Source of the DNA: Janthinobacterium tructae
GTDB taxonomy: Bacteria > Pseudomonadota > Gammaproteobacteria > Burkholderiales > Burkholderiaceae_D
Direction: 5' to 3'
Length of the DNA stretch: 64,000 nucleotides
Assembly (NCBI RefSeq): GCF_006517255.1
Contig: NZ_CP041185.1
Location: 1,798,001 to 1,862,000 of the forward strand
The notes under the pieces are model-generated. The model was not told where the DNA came from, ran no database searches, and saw only the letters and a program-made list of their open reading frames with translations. Position 1 is the stretch's first letter; each line of letters begins with the position of its first letter. Positions 1-8,299 of this stretch are shown in pieces. Position numbers and translations under genes: made by a program.

Positions 1-597
1 GCCCATGCAGTCCGAGGCGATGGGGCTGTCGCGCAATGCTTCAAACGCCCGCCCCAGGTTCGACTTCAGGATGCGGTGCACGACCACCAGCGAGATCACC
101 ATCAGCGCGGCGACCATGTAGTAGTACTCCACCTCGCTCAATCTGTGGCCGAACAGGACGGGTTTGTGGATCTTGATGCCCATCGGCCCTTCCGTCAGGA
201 AGCTCATTTCATTGATCAGGATTTGTATGATGGTGCCGAAAGCCAGGGTCACCATGGCCAGGTACGGCCCCGTCACGCGCAGGGCCGGCAAGGCCAGGAT
301 GGCGCCGAAGACGGCCGCGCCCACGATGCTGGCGGGAATGGCCAGCCAGAACGACAGGCCCAGCTTGAACACCAGCACGCCCGTGGCATACGAGCCGATG
401 CCGAACAGGCCCGCGTGGCCCAGCGACACCTGCCCCGTGTAGCCGACGACGATATCGAGGCCGAACAGCAGGATGGCGTAGATCAGGATGGTCTCGGCCA
501 GGTGGATGTAATACGGATTCGGGATGACAATCGGGAACAGCACGAGCGCGGCCAGGCCCGCCGCGCAGAGCGCCAGCATGGTGAATTTCTTGTTCAT
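1..597 (-). CDS. livM: Branched-chain amino acid ABC transporter permease LivM (partial, cut by window edge)
   Basis: This is the N-terminal 199 residues of an inner-membrane permease of the LivM family, one of two dissimilar permeases that with LivH form the channel of a high-affinity Leu/Ile/Val-type importer. Several hydrophobic segments are visible, and the stretch GYTGQVSLGHAGLFGIG near residue 53 is typical of the family. The ATG at 595-597 follows a GAGGATCAC ribosome-binding sequence that overlaps the end of livH, so the two permeases are probably translationally coupled (7 bases apart). The reading frame is open to base 1, so the C-terminal third and probably the two ATPase genes (livG, livF) lie outside the window. 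The exact substrate cannot be told from sequence, because this family also carries urea, amides and aromatic compounds. Confidence 0.9.
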   Translation of the reverse strand, partial: MNKKFTMLALCAAGLAALVLFPIVIPNPYYIHLAETILIYAILLFGLDIVVGYTGQVSLGHAGLFGIGSYATGVLVFKLGLSFWLAIPASIVGAAVFGAILALPALRVTGPYLAMVTLAFGTIIQILINEMSFLTEGPMGIKIHKPVLFGHRLSEVEYYYMVAALMVISLVVVHRILKSNLGRAFEALRDSPIASDCMG

Positions 598-604
598 GTG
601 ATCC

Positions 605-1495
605 TCAGACTTTCTTGATCGCGGCTTTGCCGAACAGGCCGGACGGCTTGACGGCCAGCACCAGCAGCAGCAACAGCAGCCCTGGCACTTCCTTGTAGCC
701 GGTGGAAATGTAATAGCCGGTGGTGGTCTCGGCGATGCCCAGGATCAGGCCGCCGACGATGGCGCCCACGCCCGAGGTCAGCCCGCCGATGATGGCCACC
801 GCGAACGCCTTCAAGCCCAGCGAGGCGCCCATGGTGGCGCCGGTCAGGGTCAACGGCGCCACCAGCACGCCCGCGAAGGCGGCCGTGGCCGACGACAGCG
901 CATACGAAAAGGTGATCACCATACCCGTGTTGATGCCCATCAGGCCGGCCGCGTCGCGGTCATTTGCCGTCGCCACCACGGCCTTGCCGTAGATCGACTT
1001 GCGGTTGAACAGCTCGACGGCCAGCATGATGGCCAGCGCGCCGACGATGACGGCCACCTGCATCGGCTGCACATTGGCGCCCAGCACCTTGAACGGTGCG
1101 GCGCTGAGCGGCGACGGGAAGGTCAGGTCGTCCTTGCCCCAGATGTTTTCCGCCACGTTTTTAAAGATGATGGCCAGCGCGATGGTCGACATGATCCAGC
1201 CGAATTCGGACTTGATCTTGATGGCGGGCCGCACGCCTATCCATTCGACGAACACGCCCTGCAAGGCGCCGAAGGCGATGACGATGGGGACCATCAGCAA
1301 ATAGCTCATGTAAGGGCCGCCGTGGATGGTGCCCACCAGCGACAGGCCCACCAGCGCGCCCAGCATCAGGGACTCGCCCTGGCCGAAATTGAGGGTGCCG
1401 GAAGTGGCGAAGGTCAGCTGATAGCCGAAGGCGATGACGGCATAGATCATGCCCAGCGCGACGCCGCTGAAGACAAGCTGCAGGAAGATTTCCAT
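605..1495 (-). CDS. livH: Branched-chain amino acid ABC transporter permease LivH
   Basis: This 296-residue polytopic inner-membrane protein is the LivH-type partner of the downstream LivM. It starts MEIFLQLVFSGVALGMIYAV and contains the family stretch LNFGQGESLMLGAL (about residues 35-48) and a Gly-rich AIIGGLTSGVGAIVGGLILG segment near residue 236, with about eight predicted membrane spans. It lies 93 bases downstream of the binding-protein gene and 7 bases upstream of livM. A strong hairpin with a T-run lies between the binding-protein gene and livH, so the permeases are probably made at lower levels than the binding protein. Family assignment is secure; the ligand is not known. Confidence 0.92.
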   Translation of the reverse strand: MEIFLQLVFSGVALGMIYAVIAFGYQLTFATSGTLNFGQGESLMLGALVGLSLVGTIHGGPYMSYLLMVPIVIAFGALQGVFVEWIGVRPAIKIKSEFGWIMSTIALAIIFKNVAENIWGKDDLTFPSPLSAAPFKVLGANVQPMQVAVIVGALAIMLAVELFNRKSIYGKAVVATANDRDAAGLMGINTGMVITFSYALSSATAAFAGVLVAPLTLTGATMGASLGLKAFAVAIIGGLTSGVGAIVGGLILGIAETTTGYYISTGYKEVPGLLLLLLVLAVKPSGLFGKAAIKKV

Positions 1496-1520
1496 GGTGT
1501 TCCCCGGAAGACGGAAGATG

Positions 1521-1560
1521 AAAAAATGGCCAGTCCTGATTCCTCAAGGCTGGCCATTGC
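1521..1560 (-). terminator. Intercistronic hairpin plus T-run between binding-protein gene and livH
   Basis: Read on the minus strand, AATGGCCAG (plus 1550-1558) pairs perfectly with CTGGCCATT (plus 1525-1533) across a 16-base loop. The hairpin is followed directly by a run of six T (plus 1521-1526, partly within the stem). This has the form of an intrinsic terminator placed inside the operon. Partial termination here would explain how periplasmic binding protein is made in excess over the membrane permeases. That role is an inference. Confidence 0.6.
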
Positions 1561-1588
1561 GCGGCTAGATACTGGGAATTAGCCGGAC

Positions 1589-2746
1589 TTATTTGGCGAG
1601 GACGACCTTGCCGTCCTTGACTTCGCCAAACACGGTCAGCTCGGCCGTGATGGCTTCATGGTTGGTCTTGCTGAACGGTTTGTTGTAGGTCGTCACGGCG
1701 CCTTCCACCTTCTCCGTCAGGTTTTCCAGCGCGGCGCGCACTTTCGGGCCATCCGTGCCGCCCGCCTGCTTGAAGGCCGCAGCCAGCAGGTAGATGGAAT
1801 CGTAGCCTTGCGCAGCCGAGACGGCCGACGGCATGCGTCCGCCCGACGGCTTGTAGGCAGCCACATAGGCGTCGATGAAGGCCTTGCGCTTCGGCGTGCT
1901 GGCATCCTGGATGAAGGTTTGCGGCATGCGCGTGCCATTGCCGTTCTTGCCGGCGTTGTCGATGAAGTTACCCATGGCCAGGGTCCAGCTGCCGATCAGC
2001 GGCACTTTCCAGCCCAGTTTTTCCATGCCGTTGGCGATCTGCGCCAGTTCCGGGCCGATACCGTAGGTCAGCACCACTTCCGCGCCGGCCTGCTTGGCTT
2101 TCAGCAGCTGGGCCGTCATGTCGACGTCCTTGATATTGTATTTTTCAATGGCGACGGGCTTGACGCCCTTCTTTTCCAGCGCCTTTTCCAGGTCTTCGCG
2201 GCCCAGCTGGCCATAGTTGGTCGAGTCGGCCAGGATCGCCACTTTCTTGAACTTGCGGTTCTCGATCGCCTCATGCACGATCATGCCGGACTGGATGGTG
2301 TCATTGGCCGCATTGCGGAAGATATAGTTTTCCGGCTGGTCGGCGAACTGCTTGGTGACGATGGAGCCCGTCGCCACATTGTTCATGACGGGAATCTTGG
2401 CTTCCTGATAGAAGCGTTGCGAGGCCAGCGCCACGCCCGTGTTGATGTAGCCGACGGTGGCGGCGACTTTTTCCTTGTTGATCAATTCCTGGGCGATTTG
2501 CACGCCGCGCTCGTTCTTCGCTTCGTCGTCGCGCTCGATCAGCAGCAGGGAACGGCCCAGTACGCCGCCTTTGGCATTGATTTCAGCGACGGCCAGCTTG
2601 ACGCCGTCGCGCATCGACACGCCCATCGGCGCGGAGCCGCCCGTGAACGGACCGGACACGCCGATCTTGATGGGTTCGGCTGCGAAAGCGGATTGAGAGA
2701 AACCCAGCACCAGGCTTGCAACGAGCAATTTCTGTTTGAAATTCAT
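1589..2746 (-). CDS. Periplasmic branched-chain amino acid-type binding protein (LivK-like)
   Basis: This 385-residue periplasmic substrate-binding protein belongs to the type 1 periplasmic-binding fold used by Liv-type importers. A Sec signal peptide covers residues 1-22 (cleavage predicted after AFA), followed by the family opening IKIGVSGPFTGGSAPMG and the two-lobe body. The start is fixed by a strong AAAGGAG site 7 bases upstream of the ATG. It is the first gene of the minus-strand operon leading into livH and livM. The ligand pocket cannot be assigned by eye. Related proteins bind Leu/Ile/Val, aromatic acids, amides or urea, so the gene symbol is left blank. Confidence 0.88.
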   Translation of the reverse strand: MNFKQKLLVASLVLGFSQSAFAAEPIKIGVSGPFTGGSAPMGVSMRDGVKLAVAEINAKGGVLGRSLLLIERDDEAKNERGVQIAQELINKEKVAATVGYINTGVALASQRFYQEAKIPVMNNVATGSIVTKQFADQPENYIFRNAANDTIQSGMIVHEAIENRKFKKVAILADSTNYGQLGREDLEKALEKKGVKPVAIEKYNIKDVDMTAQLLKAKQAGAEVVLTYGIGPELAQIANGMEKLGWKVPLIGSWTLAMGNFIDNAGKNGNGTRMPQTFIQDASTPKRKAFIDAYVAAYKPSGGRMPSAVSAAQGYDSIYLLAAAFKQAGGTDGPKVRAALENLTEKVEGAVTTYNKPFSKTNHEAITAELTVFGEVKDGKVVLAK

Positions 2747-3111
2747 TTGTCATCTCCTTTAATACAACATTTTTTTTATAGTCGTACGCTGGATAACCTC
2801 CCCATCGATAAAACATTGTAGGTGAGTAATCTGGCAGCAGCAACAGATACATATGACGCGTCGCAGCATGCGCAAAAGACCAGATTGCTTGCCCGATGTC
2901 AGCTTTTTGTAAGGAAAATATGGAGCAAATTGGCGCGCCTGCGTCATCGGACACCAAGCCAGTGGCAAAACACGACAGGCAAGCAGGCGAGCTCGGTGAT
3001 TCACCAAGCCACTGATCTGGCGCAATATTGGCACTCTCCAGCATGCTAAGGTCGGCCATGCCAGCGCGTGCGCGCCGGCCCAATCAGCCACTGCTACCGC
3101 ATGGAGGCCAT
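2747..3111. other. Divergent intergenic region (365 bases)
   Basis: This gap separates the minus-strand transporter operon from the plus-strand lipoprotein gene and should hold both promoters. On the minus strand a CTATAAA element lies about 25-30 bases before the binding-protein start, but no convincing -35 hexamer is paired with it. A plus-strand reading frame with a TTG start runs through 3028-3111 into the lipoprotein gene. It would bury the lipoprotein signal behind 28 residues, so I treat it as non-coding. No RNA gene or repeat was recognised. Confidence 0.4.
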
Positions 3112-4020
3112 ATGCAGCGCCCGCAGAACTCGTCCGTTTCCACCCTGCTTCTTTGCGCCACCGCCAGCTTGCTGCTGGCCGGCTGCGCCAGCAACCTGGC
3201 GCCCGTGCGCACCTTTGCCGAGCAGACGCAAAAGATGTCGCAGCACTTCGACCCCATGCTGGCAGGCGGCGTCCACAGCTGCATGGACAAGGCCATGCGC
3301 AAGCGTTTGATTCTGGCCGAGCGTTTCGATGCGCAAGCCAGTGAGCAGGCGGGGCGCGCCGATTGCGCCGCGATCGCGCAGGCCAGCGCGTCGATCGCCA
3401 GCCTGAACGACGTCCTGCTGCGCTATGCGCAAACCATGGCGGCGCTGGCCGATGACAAGCTGCCCGTCTACCAGGAAGAGATTGGCGGACTCGGCGATGC
3501 GCTGGGCGGCCTGGCACAGCCGGGCGACGGCGCCCCCCTGCTCGATGCGAACAAGCTGTCCAAGGTCGTCAAATTGAGCGAACACCTGAGCCGCCTGGCC
3601 ACGCAGCGCGTACAGAAATCGGCCTTGCGCGAATTGCTCGACGAGCAGGAAGCCGTCGATATCGTCAGCAATGCGCTCAAGGAGTATGCCCAGCGCAGCT
3701 ACCGCGCCGGCTTGCAGGATGAATTGCGCGACCTCGACCTGCTGCGCGGCGCCGTCGACAAGGCCGCGCCGCGCGAACCGCTGGCCGCCAACTACATCCG
3801 CACGCGATTGCACCTGGAAGGGCGGCAATTGCAGGAAAGGGAAAAGATCGTCGCCGCGTATGTCGCCGCCGTCGACGCGCTGCAAGCCAGCGTGGCCGCG
3901 CTGCGGGACAATCTCGATCGCCTGCAGGCGCCCGAACTGGAGCGGCAACTGGCGCAGTTTTCACGCCAGGTCGCCACGCTGCAAAAACAGGCTGTTTTCT
4001 ATGGTCCCGCCCGCTGGTAA
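3112..4020 (+). CDS. Outer-membrane-type lipoprotein, helical, function unknown
   Basis: This 302-residue protein has a clear lipoprotein signal: a hydrophobic stretch ending in LLLAGC, with Cys25 as the lipidation site. No Asp follows the Cys, which fits outer-membrane sorting. The mature part is Ala/Leu/Gln-rich and probably mostly helical, with coiled-coil-like segments around residues 120-290. The ATG at 3112 was chosen because it has a GGAGG 4 bases upstream and puts the lipobox at the usual distance. An upstream TTG at 3028 would not. The next gene follows 24 bases later on the same strand and probably shares its transcript. I do not recognise the family, and a cell-envelope scaffold role is only a guess. 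Confidence 0.75.
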   Translation: MQRPQNSSVSTLLLCATASLLLAGCASNLAPVRTFAEQTQKMSQHFDPMLAGGVHSCMDKAMRKRLILAERFDAQASEQAGRADCAAIAQASASIASLNDVLLRYAQTMAALADDKLPVYQEEIGGLGDALGGLAQPGDGAPLLDANKLSKVVKLSEHLSRLATQRVQKSALRELLDEQEAVDIVSNALKEYAQRSYRAGLQDELRDLDLLRGAVDKAAPREPLAANYIRTRLHLEGRQLQEREKIVAAYVAAVDALQASVAALRDNLDRLQAPELERQLAQFSRQVATLQKQAVFYGPARW

Positions 4021-4044
4021 GCGGCGCGCACACTGGAGTATCCC

Positions 4045-4458
4045 ATGGCCCCACTGACCGAACTGACGAAAGACCAAAGCTACGCCATCGCCGACAGCCT
4101 GGCGCAAGCGTCAAGCCTGGTGCTGGAATTGCGCATCCGTGAACGCGAGGCGCTGACGCCGGACGAGCGCGCGCTGCTGGAGCAATATGAAAACCACCTG
4201 GACCAGATGGTGGCCCTGTTTCGCGCGTATGGCATTTACCTGACGGCCGAAGGCGCCGAACAGGCGCGCGGCGATATCGAGGGCGCCATCGCGAAGGGCA
4301 AGCTGCAGCTCAGGCGCATCGCCGACGTGAAAGCCGCCATCGCCGCGGCGGCCAGGCTGGTCGACCTGGGCGCAGCCATCCTGTCGCGCGACCCGTTCGC
4401 CATCGGCGAGGCGGCGGCCAGCCTGCGGACCAGGCCGAAGAAGGAAGCAGCGGCCTGA
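4045..4458 (+). CDS. Small helical protein of unknown function
   Basis: This 137-residue soluble protein has no signal peptide or membrane span. It is rich in Ala, Glu, Arg and Leu and is predicted to be almost wholly helical, with long amphipathic stretches (about 15-60 and 70-125). It lies 24 bases behind the lipoprotein gene and probably belongs to the same operon, which hints at a partnership. It ends 1 base before the convergent Sel1-like gene. I do not recognise it. Strong third-position GC and the absence of an equally good overlapping frame support it as a real gene. Confidence 0.65.
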   Translation: MAPLTELTKDQSYAIADSLAQASSLVLELRIREREALTPDERALLEQYENHLDQMVALFRAYGIYLTAEGAEQARGDIEGAIAKGKLQLRRIADVKAAIAAAARLVDLGAAILSRDPFAIGEAAASLRTRPKKEAAA

Positions 4459-4459
4459 T

Positions 4460-4948
4460 TCAGGGTTCGGGCGGGCGATGGCCCATGGCGTGCGTCGCCA
4501 TCTTCAGGTACAGCTTGCCCTGCTCCTCATTGTGCGCATAGCCCATTTGCCCTTCGCTCAGGGCCACGGATTTCTGCTGCAGCGCTTCCGGGTAGTTCAG
4601 TTCGCAGGCCGCATCGAGCCAGTAACGCGCCTGCGCCGCATCGGTGGCCAACAGCAGGTTCGCCACGATGAACATGGCCGGCGCCACGCCGCGCCGCGCG
4701 GCCAGCTCCAGCTGCCGCAGCGCAGCGGCGCTGTCCTGCGGCCCGCCCATGCCGTTTTTCAGCATCAGGCCCAGGTAATAGGCGGCAGGACCGCTGCCCT
4801 GCCCCGCCGCCTGTTCGAACAGCGCGCGCGCCTGTGGCTGGGACGCTGTCCCGGCGCGCATCAAGACCTTGGCCTCGAACGTGACGTCCGGCTCTGCCGA
4901 TGCCAGCGGCGATGCGCCCAAGGCGATGGCAAGCAACAATGCCTTCAT
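4460..4948 (-). CDS. Secreted Sel1/TPR-like repeat protein
   Basis: This 162-residue protein has a cleavable signal peptide (MKALLLAIALGASPLASA) followed by about three Sel1-like helical repeats. Examples are PAAYYLGLMLKNGMGG near residue 54 and AMFIVANLLLATDAAQARYWL near residue 91. Sel1 repeats form solenoids that bind partner proteins, and in bacteria they are often periplasmic. Its ATG overlaps the stop of the upstream nucleotidase gene in an ATGA arrangement (4945-4948), so the two are probably translationally coupled. No enzyme motif is seen. Confidence 0.75.
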   Translation of the reverse strand: MKALLLAIALGASPLASAEPDVTFEAKVLMRAGTASQPQARALFEQAAGQGSGPAAYYLGLMLKNGMGGPQDSAAALRQLELAARRGVAPAMFIVANLLLATDAAQARYWLDAACELNYPEALQQKSVALSEGQMGYAHNEEQGKLYLKMATHAMGHRPPEP

Positions 4949-6990
4949 TTCGACAGATCGATCTGGTACAGCGCAAAACCCTTGCCCGCGCCATCATCGG
5001 CCTTCAGCTGCGTCACATTGCCGATGCCGGTCGCTTGCGCCAGCGCGATCATGTGCGGCGCCGAGTGGAACACCACCGGGCCTTTCGTGGCAGCCTTGGC
5101 GAAGCGCCAGCTGCGCGCCGAACCGTTTTTCGCGCGCGTCAGGTTTTTCTGCTGCGTGACGTAGGCGATCAGGAGTTCGCGGTTGTTGTCGGGCGAGGCC
5201 ACCACCGTCTTGCTGCCGTCGAGGCCAGGGAAATTGCCGCCGCCGCTGGCGCGGTAGTTATTCGTCGCTATCAAAAATTCCTGGCTGGCGTCCATCGGCT
5301 TGCCCTTGTACGTCAACCCCTTGATGCGCTGGCCCGGCGGCTGCGTGACGTCAATCTGGTAGCGCACGTCGGCGCTGGTGAGCGTATCGAAGTTGTAGCT
5401 CGGGTGCGCCGTGTTGACCAGTTCCTGTGGCTCGGCCTTGTGCGGGTCGATGGTATTGAAGCGCCGCGCCGACTGTTCCAGCCAGGCTTTCAGTTCCGCG
5501 CCATTCATCTTTACGCCATATAGCGCGTTCGGATACAAATACAGATCGGCCGCGTTGTTCAATGCCACATTGCCCGCCTTGACGTCCGTGTAGTCGGACA
5601 CGCCGGCCGAGCCGCTCTTGAACGGCGACGACATCGACAGCACGGGCAAGTGCGCGTACTGCGGCAGGTTCGCCTTGACATACGCGGCCAGGTAGCCCGC
5701 TTGCGCCTGGTTCACCACCTCGATGGCGCTGACGTCGCCCACGTCGGCGAAATACGTCGACATGCGGAAATCGGTGGCACCCACGGGCGTCTGCACGTAG
5801 GCGATCGTCGCCGCATGCTCCTCGGCCACCAGCCTGGCGATGGCAGCGTCGGGCGCCACATAGCTTTTATCCGCGTTCTGGATGCCGCGCGCTTCCACCG
5901 TGGTGGCGCTCTTGTCGACGGTCCACTGCTTGCCGTCGTGGCGCAGGGAGAGGCCGATCACGCCCAGGTGCTTGCCCCACAAATTGGCCATCACGGTAGG
6001 CACGCCGTTGACCAGCCCTTTGACTTTGTCGACGCCGGGCAGATTGAACTGCGGCACCGTGCTGGCAGCGTTCGGGAACAGCTGGTGCGAGTGGCCGATC
6101 AGCATGGCGTCCACGCCCGGCACTTGCGACAGGTAGTAATTGCCGTTTTCCATGGTGGGCGAATACGGGCTGTCATCGAGGCCGCCGTGCGAAATCGCTA
6201 CCACCAGCTCCGCGCCCCTGGCGCGCATTTCGGGGATGAATTTTTCCGCCGTCTCGCGCACGCCCTGCGTGTAGACGCGCCCTTCCAGCCAGCGCTTGTC
6301 CCAGGCCATGATGGTGGGCGGCGCAAAGCTGATGATGCCCACCTTCACGCTGCTGGTCACCGGTTTGCCATCGGGTCCGGCCGCCGTGATCTGCTTGTCG
6401 ATGATGTGGTACGGCGCAAACAGGGGCTTGCCCGTCTTGACGCTGTAGACATTGGCCAGCACTTGCGGGAACGCGGGGCCGGCGCAGCGCGGTTTGGCCG
6501 CGTCGACGCTGTCGACATCAAACTGGTTGCCCGTCACCTGGCTCAAAAAGGCCAGGCCGTAGTTGAATTCATGGTTGCCGATGCCGCCGCCATCGACCTT
6601 CAGCAGATTCATGGCCTTGTAGATGGCCAGGGTCTGGTCGCAGGCCAGCGGTTTTACCAATGCCTGGTAGTCGGCCAGCGCCGTGCCCTGGATGGTGTCG
6701 CCATTGTCGAGCAACAGGTTGTTCGGGAACTCGGCACGTGCCTGGGCGATCAGCGCCGCCGTGCGTTCCAGGCCGATCGACGGTTCCGCCTGCAGCTTGT
6801 AGTAATCATAACTGAGCACATTCGCGTGCAAGTCCGTCGTCTCCAGCAGGGCCAGCGTGGCGCTGCTGCCCGCTGGCGCGGCCGATGGGACCAGGGCAGG
6901 CCCGGTGGTGACGGGCGGCAAGGCGCCGCAGCCGGCCAGCAGCAGCGGTAACAGGGCAAGACGGGGAAGTTGGCGCAGCGGATGGCACAT
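4945..6990 (-). CDS. cpdB: 2',3'-cyclic-nucleotide 2'-phosphodiesterase / 3'-nucleotidase, lipoprotein form
   Basis: This 681-residue enzyme of the CpdB type hydrolyses 2',3'-cyclic nucleotides and 3'-nucleotides outside the cytoplasm to salvage RNA breakdown products. The metallophosphoesterase motifs are all present in order: TTDLHAN, LLDNGDTIQGT, GGIGNHEFNYG, VVAISHGG and IGHSHQLF. They are followed by a C-terminal 5'-nucleotidase domain with SGGGNFPGL. The ATG at 6990 has an AGGAA site upstream and begins a signal ending LLLAGC (Cys21), so this copy appears to be a lipoprotein, whereas the E. coli enzyme is soluble and periplasmic. It is divergent from prfB and overlaps the Sel1-like gene by 4 bases. 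Confidence 0.9.
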   Translation of the reverse strand: MCHPLRQLPRLALLPLLLAGCGALPPVTTGPALVPSAAPAGSSATLALLETTDLHANVLSYDYYKLQAEPSIGLERTAALIAQARAEFPNNLLLDNGDTIQGTALADYQALVKPLACDQTLAIYKAMNLLKVDGGGIGNHEFNYGLAFLSQVTGNQFDVDSVDAAKPRCAGPAFPQVLANVYSVKTGKPLFAPYHIIDKQITAAGPDGKPVTSSVKVGIISFAPPTIMAWDKRWLEGRVYTQGVRETAEKFIPEMRARGAELVVAISHGGLDDSPYSPTMENGNYYLSQVPGVDAMLIGHSHQLFPNAASTVPQFNLPGVDKVKGLVNGVPTVMANLWGKHLGVIGLSLRHDGKQWTVDKSATTVEARGIQNADKSYVAPDAAIARLVAEEHAATIAYVQTPVGATDFRMSTYFADVGDVSAIEVVNQAQAGYLAAYVKANLPQYAHLPVLSMSSPFKSGSAGVSDYTDVKAGNVALNNAADLYLYPNALYGVKMNGAELKAWLEQSARRFNTIDPHKAEPQELVNTAHPSYNFDTLTSADVRYQIDVTQPPGQRIKGLTYKGKPMDASQEFLIATNNYRASGGGNFPGLDGSKTVVASPDNNRELLIAYVTQQKNLTRAKNGSARSWRFAKAATKGPVVFHSAPHMIALAQATGIGNVTQLKADDGAGKGFALYQIDLSK

Positions 6991-7150
6991 GAGATGTTCC
7001 TGTGGAAAGACAATATCGCCAGCATCATACGCAGCACGCCAGCCATCTTCAAGGCAAAAATATTGTCGCAAATACAGCAAAATGACGATTTTATTGTCTC
7101 GTGCAACAGCAATTGCGCCGCAGCGGCAGCGGAAACCGGCCGCGCTCGCG

Positions 7151-7156
7151 TATAAT
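7151..7156 (+). promoter_or_regulatory. TATAAT -10 element of prfB
   Basis: A perfect TATAAT lies 37 bases before the prfB start in the divergent gap between cpdB and prfB. No good -35 hexamer is found at 16-18 bases upstream, so the assignment rests on the -10 element alone. Confidence 0.45.
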
Positions 7157-7192
7157 TCAAGGTTTGATTTCACCATAGAAGACCAGAACATT

Positions 7193-8297
7193 ATGGAAGC
7201 CGAACGCATCAATATCATCTCCGCCCTGCTCAACGACCTGACGGTCCGCGAAGCCGAACTTCGGAGGTATCTTTGACTTCGCTGTCAAGTCGGAGAAACT
7301 AGAGCAAGTCAACGAAGAGCTGGAAGATCCGACCGTCTGGGACGATCCGAAGCGCGCCCAGGACCTCGGTAAAGAGAAGAAGGCGCTGGAAGCGATCGTC
7401 TTCACGCTAACCAAGGCCAATGCCGACCTGCGCGACACCCGCGACCTGTTCGACATGGCGCGCGAAGAAGGCGACGACGAGACGCTCGAAGCGATCGAGC
7501 AGGACGTGCAGGAAATCCGCAAGGTCATCGAAAGCATGGAATTCCGCCGGATGTTCAACAATCCGATGGATCCGAACAACTGCTTCATCGACATCCAGGC
7601 CGGCGCCGGCGGTACGGAAGCCCAGGACTGGGCTTCGATGCTGCTGCGCCAGTACCTGCGCTATTGCGAACGCAAGGGTTTTAAAGTTGAGATCCTCGAG
7701 CAGTCCGACGGCGAGGTCGCCGGCATCAAGACGGCCACCCTGAAGGTCGAGGGCGATCACGCCTACGGCTTCCTGCGCACGGAGACGGGCGTGCACCGCC
7801 TGGTGCGCAAGTCGCCATTCGACTCGGCCAACGGCCGCCACACCTCGTTTACGTCGCTGTTCGTGTATCCCGAAGTCGACGATTCGATCGAAATCGACGT
7901 CAACCCGGCCGATATCCGCGTCGATACCTACCGCGCGTCGGGCGCCGGCGGTCAGCACATCAACAAAACCGACTCCGCCGTCCGCATGACCCATGCGCCG
8001 ACCGGCATCGTGGTGCAGTGCCAGAACGACCGTTCGCAGCACCGCAACCGCGCCGAAGCGATGGAAATGCTGAAAGCCAAACTGTACGAACATGAACTGC
8101 GCAAGCGCATGAGCGAGCAGCAAAAGCTGGAAGACTCGAAAACGGACGTGGGCTGGGGTCACCAGATCCGCTCCTACGTGCTGGACCAGTCCCGCATCAA
8201 GGACTTGCGCACCGGTTTCGAGACGGGCAATACCAAGGGCGTGCTCGATGGCGACATCGACGAGTTCATTTCCGCCTCGCTCAAGCAAGGCGTATAA
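7193..8297 (+). CDS. prfB: Peptide chain release factor 2 (programmed +1 frameshift)
   Basis: RF2 reads UGA and UAA stop codons and triggers peptide release. Codons 1-27 start at ATG 7193 and end at an in-frame TGA (7274-7276). The ribosome must slip +1 on CTT-TGA-C so that reading resumes at GAC 7275, giving a 367-residue protein against 365 in E. coli. The slippery site reads CGGAGGTATCTTTGAC, with an internal Shine-Dalgarno-like GGAGG as in other prfB genes. The body contains the SPF stop-recognition tripeptide (in [11 protein letters not shown]) and the GGQ catalytic motif (in SGAGGQHIN). High RF2 lowers the frameshift and so limits its own synthesis. It is followed within 2 bases by the HAD gene, then lysS. 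Confidence 0.97.
7265..7277 (+). promoter_or_regulatory. prfB recoding site (+1 frameshift)
   Basis: GGAGG (7265-7269), TAT, CTT (7271-7273) and TGA (7274-7276) followed by C make up the conserved RF2 autoregulatory frameshift signal. The anti-Shine-Dalgarno pairing and the weak UGA-C stop context promote slippage from CUU to UUU. Confidence 0.95.
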
Positions 8298-8299
8298 GG

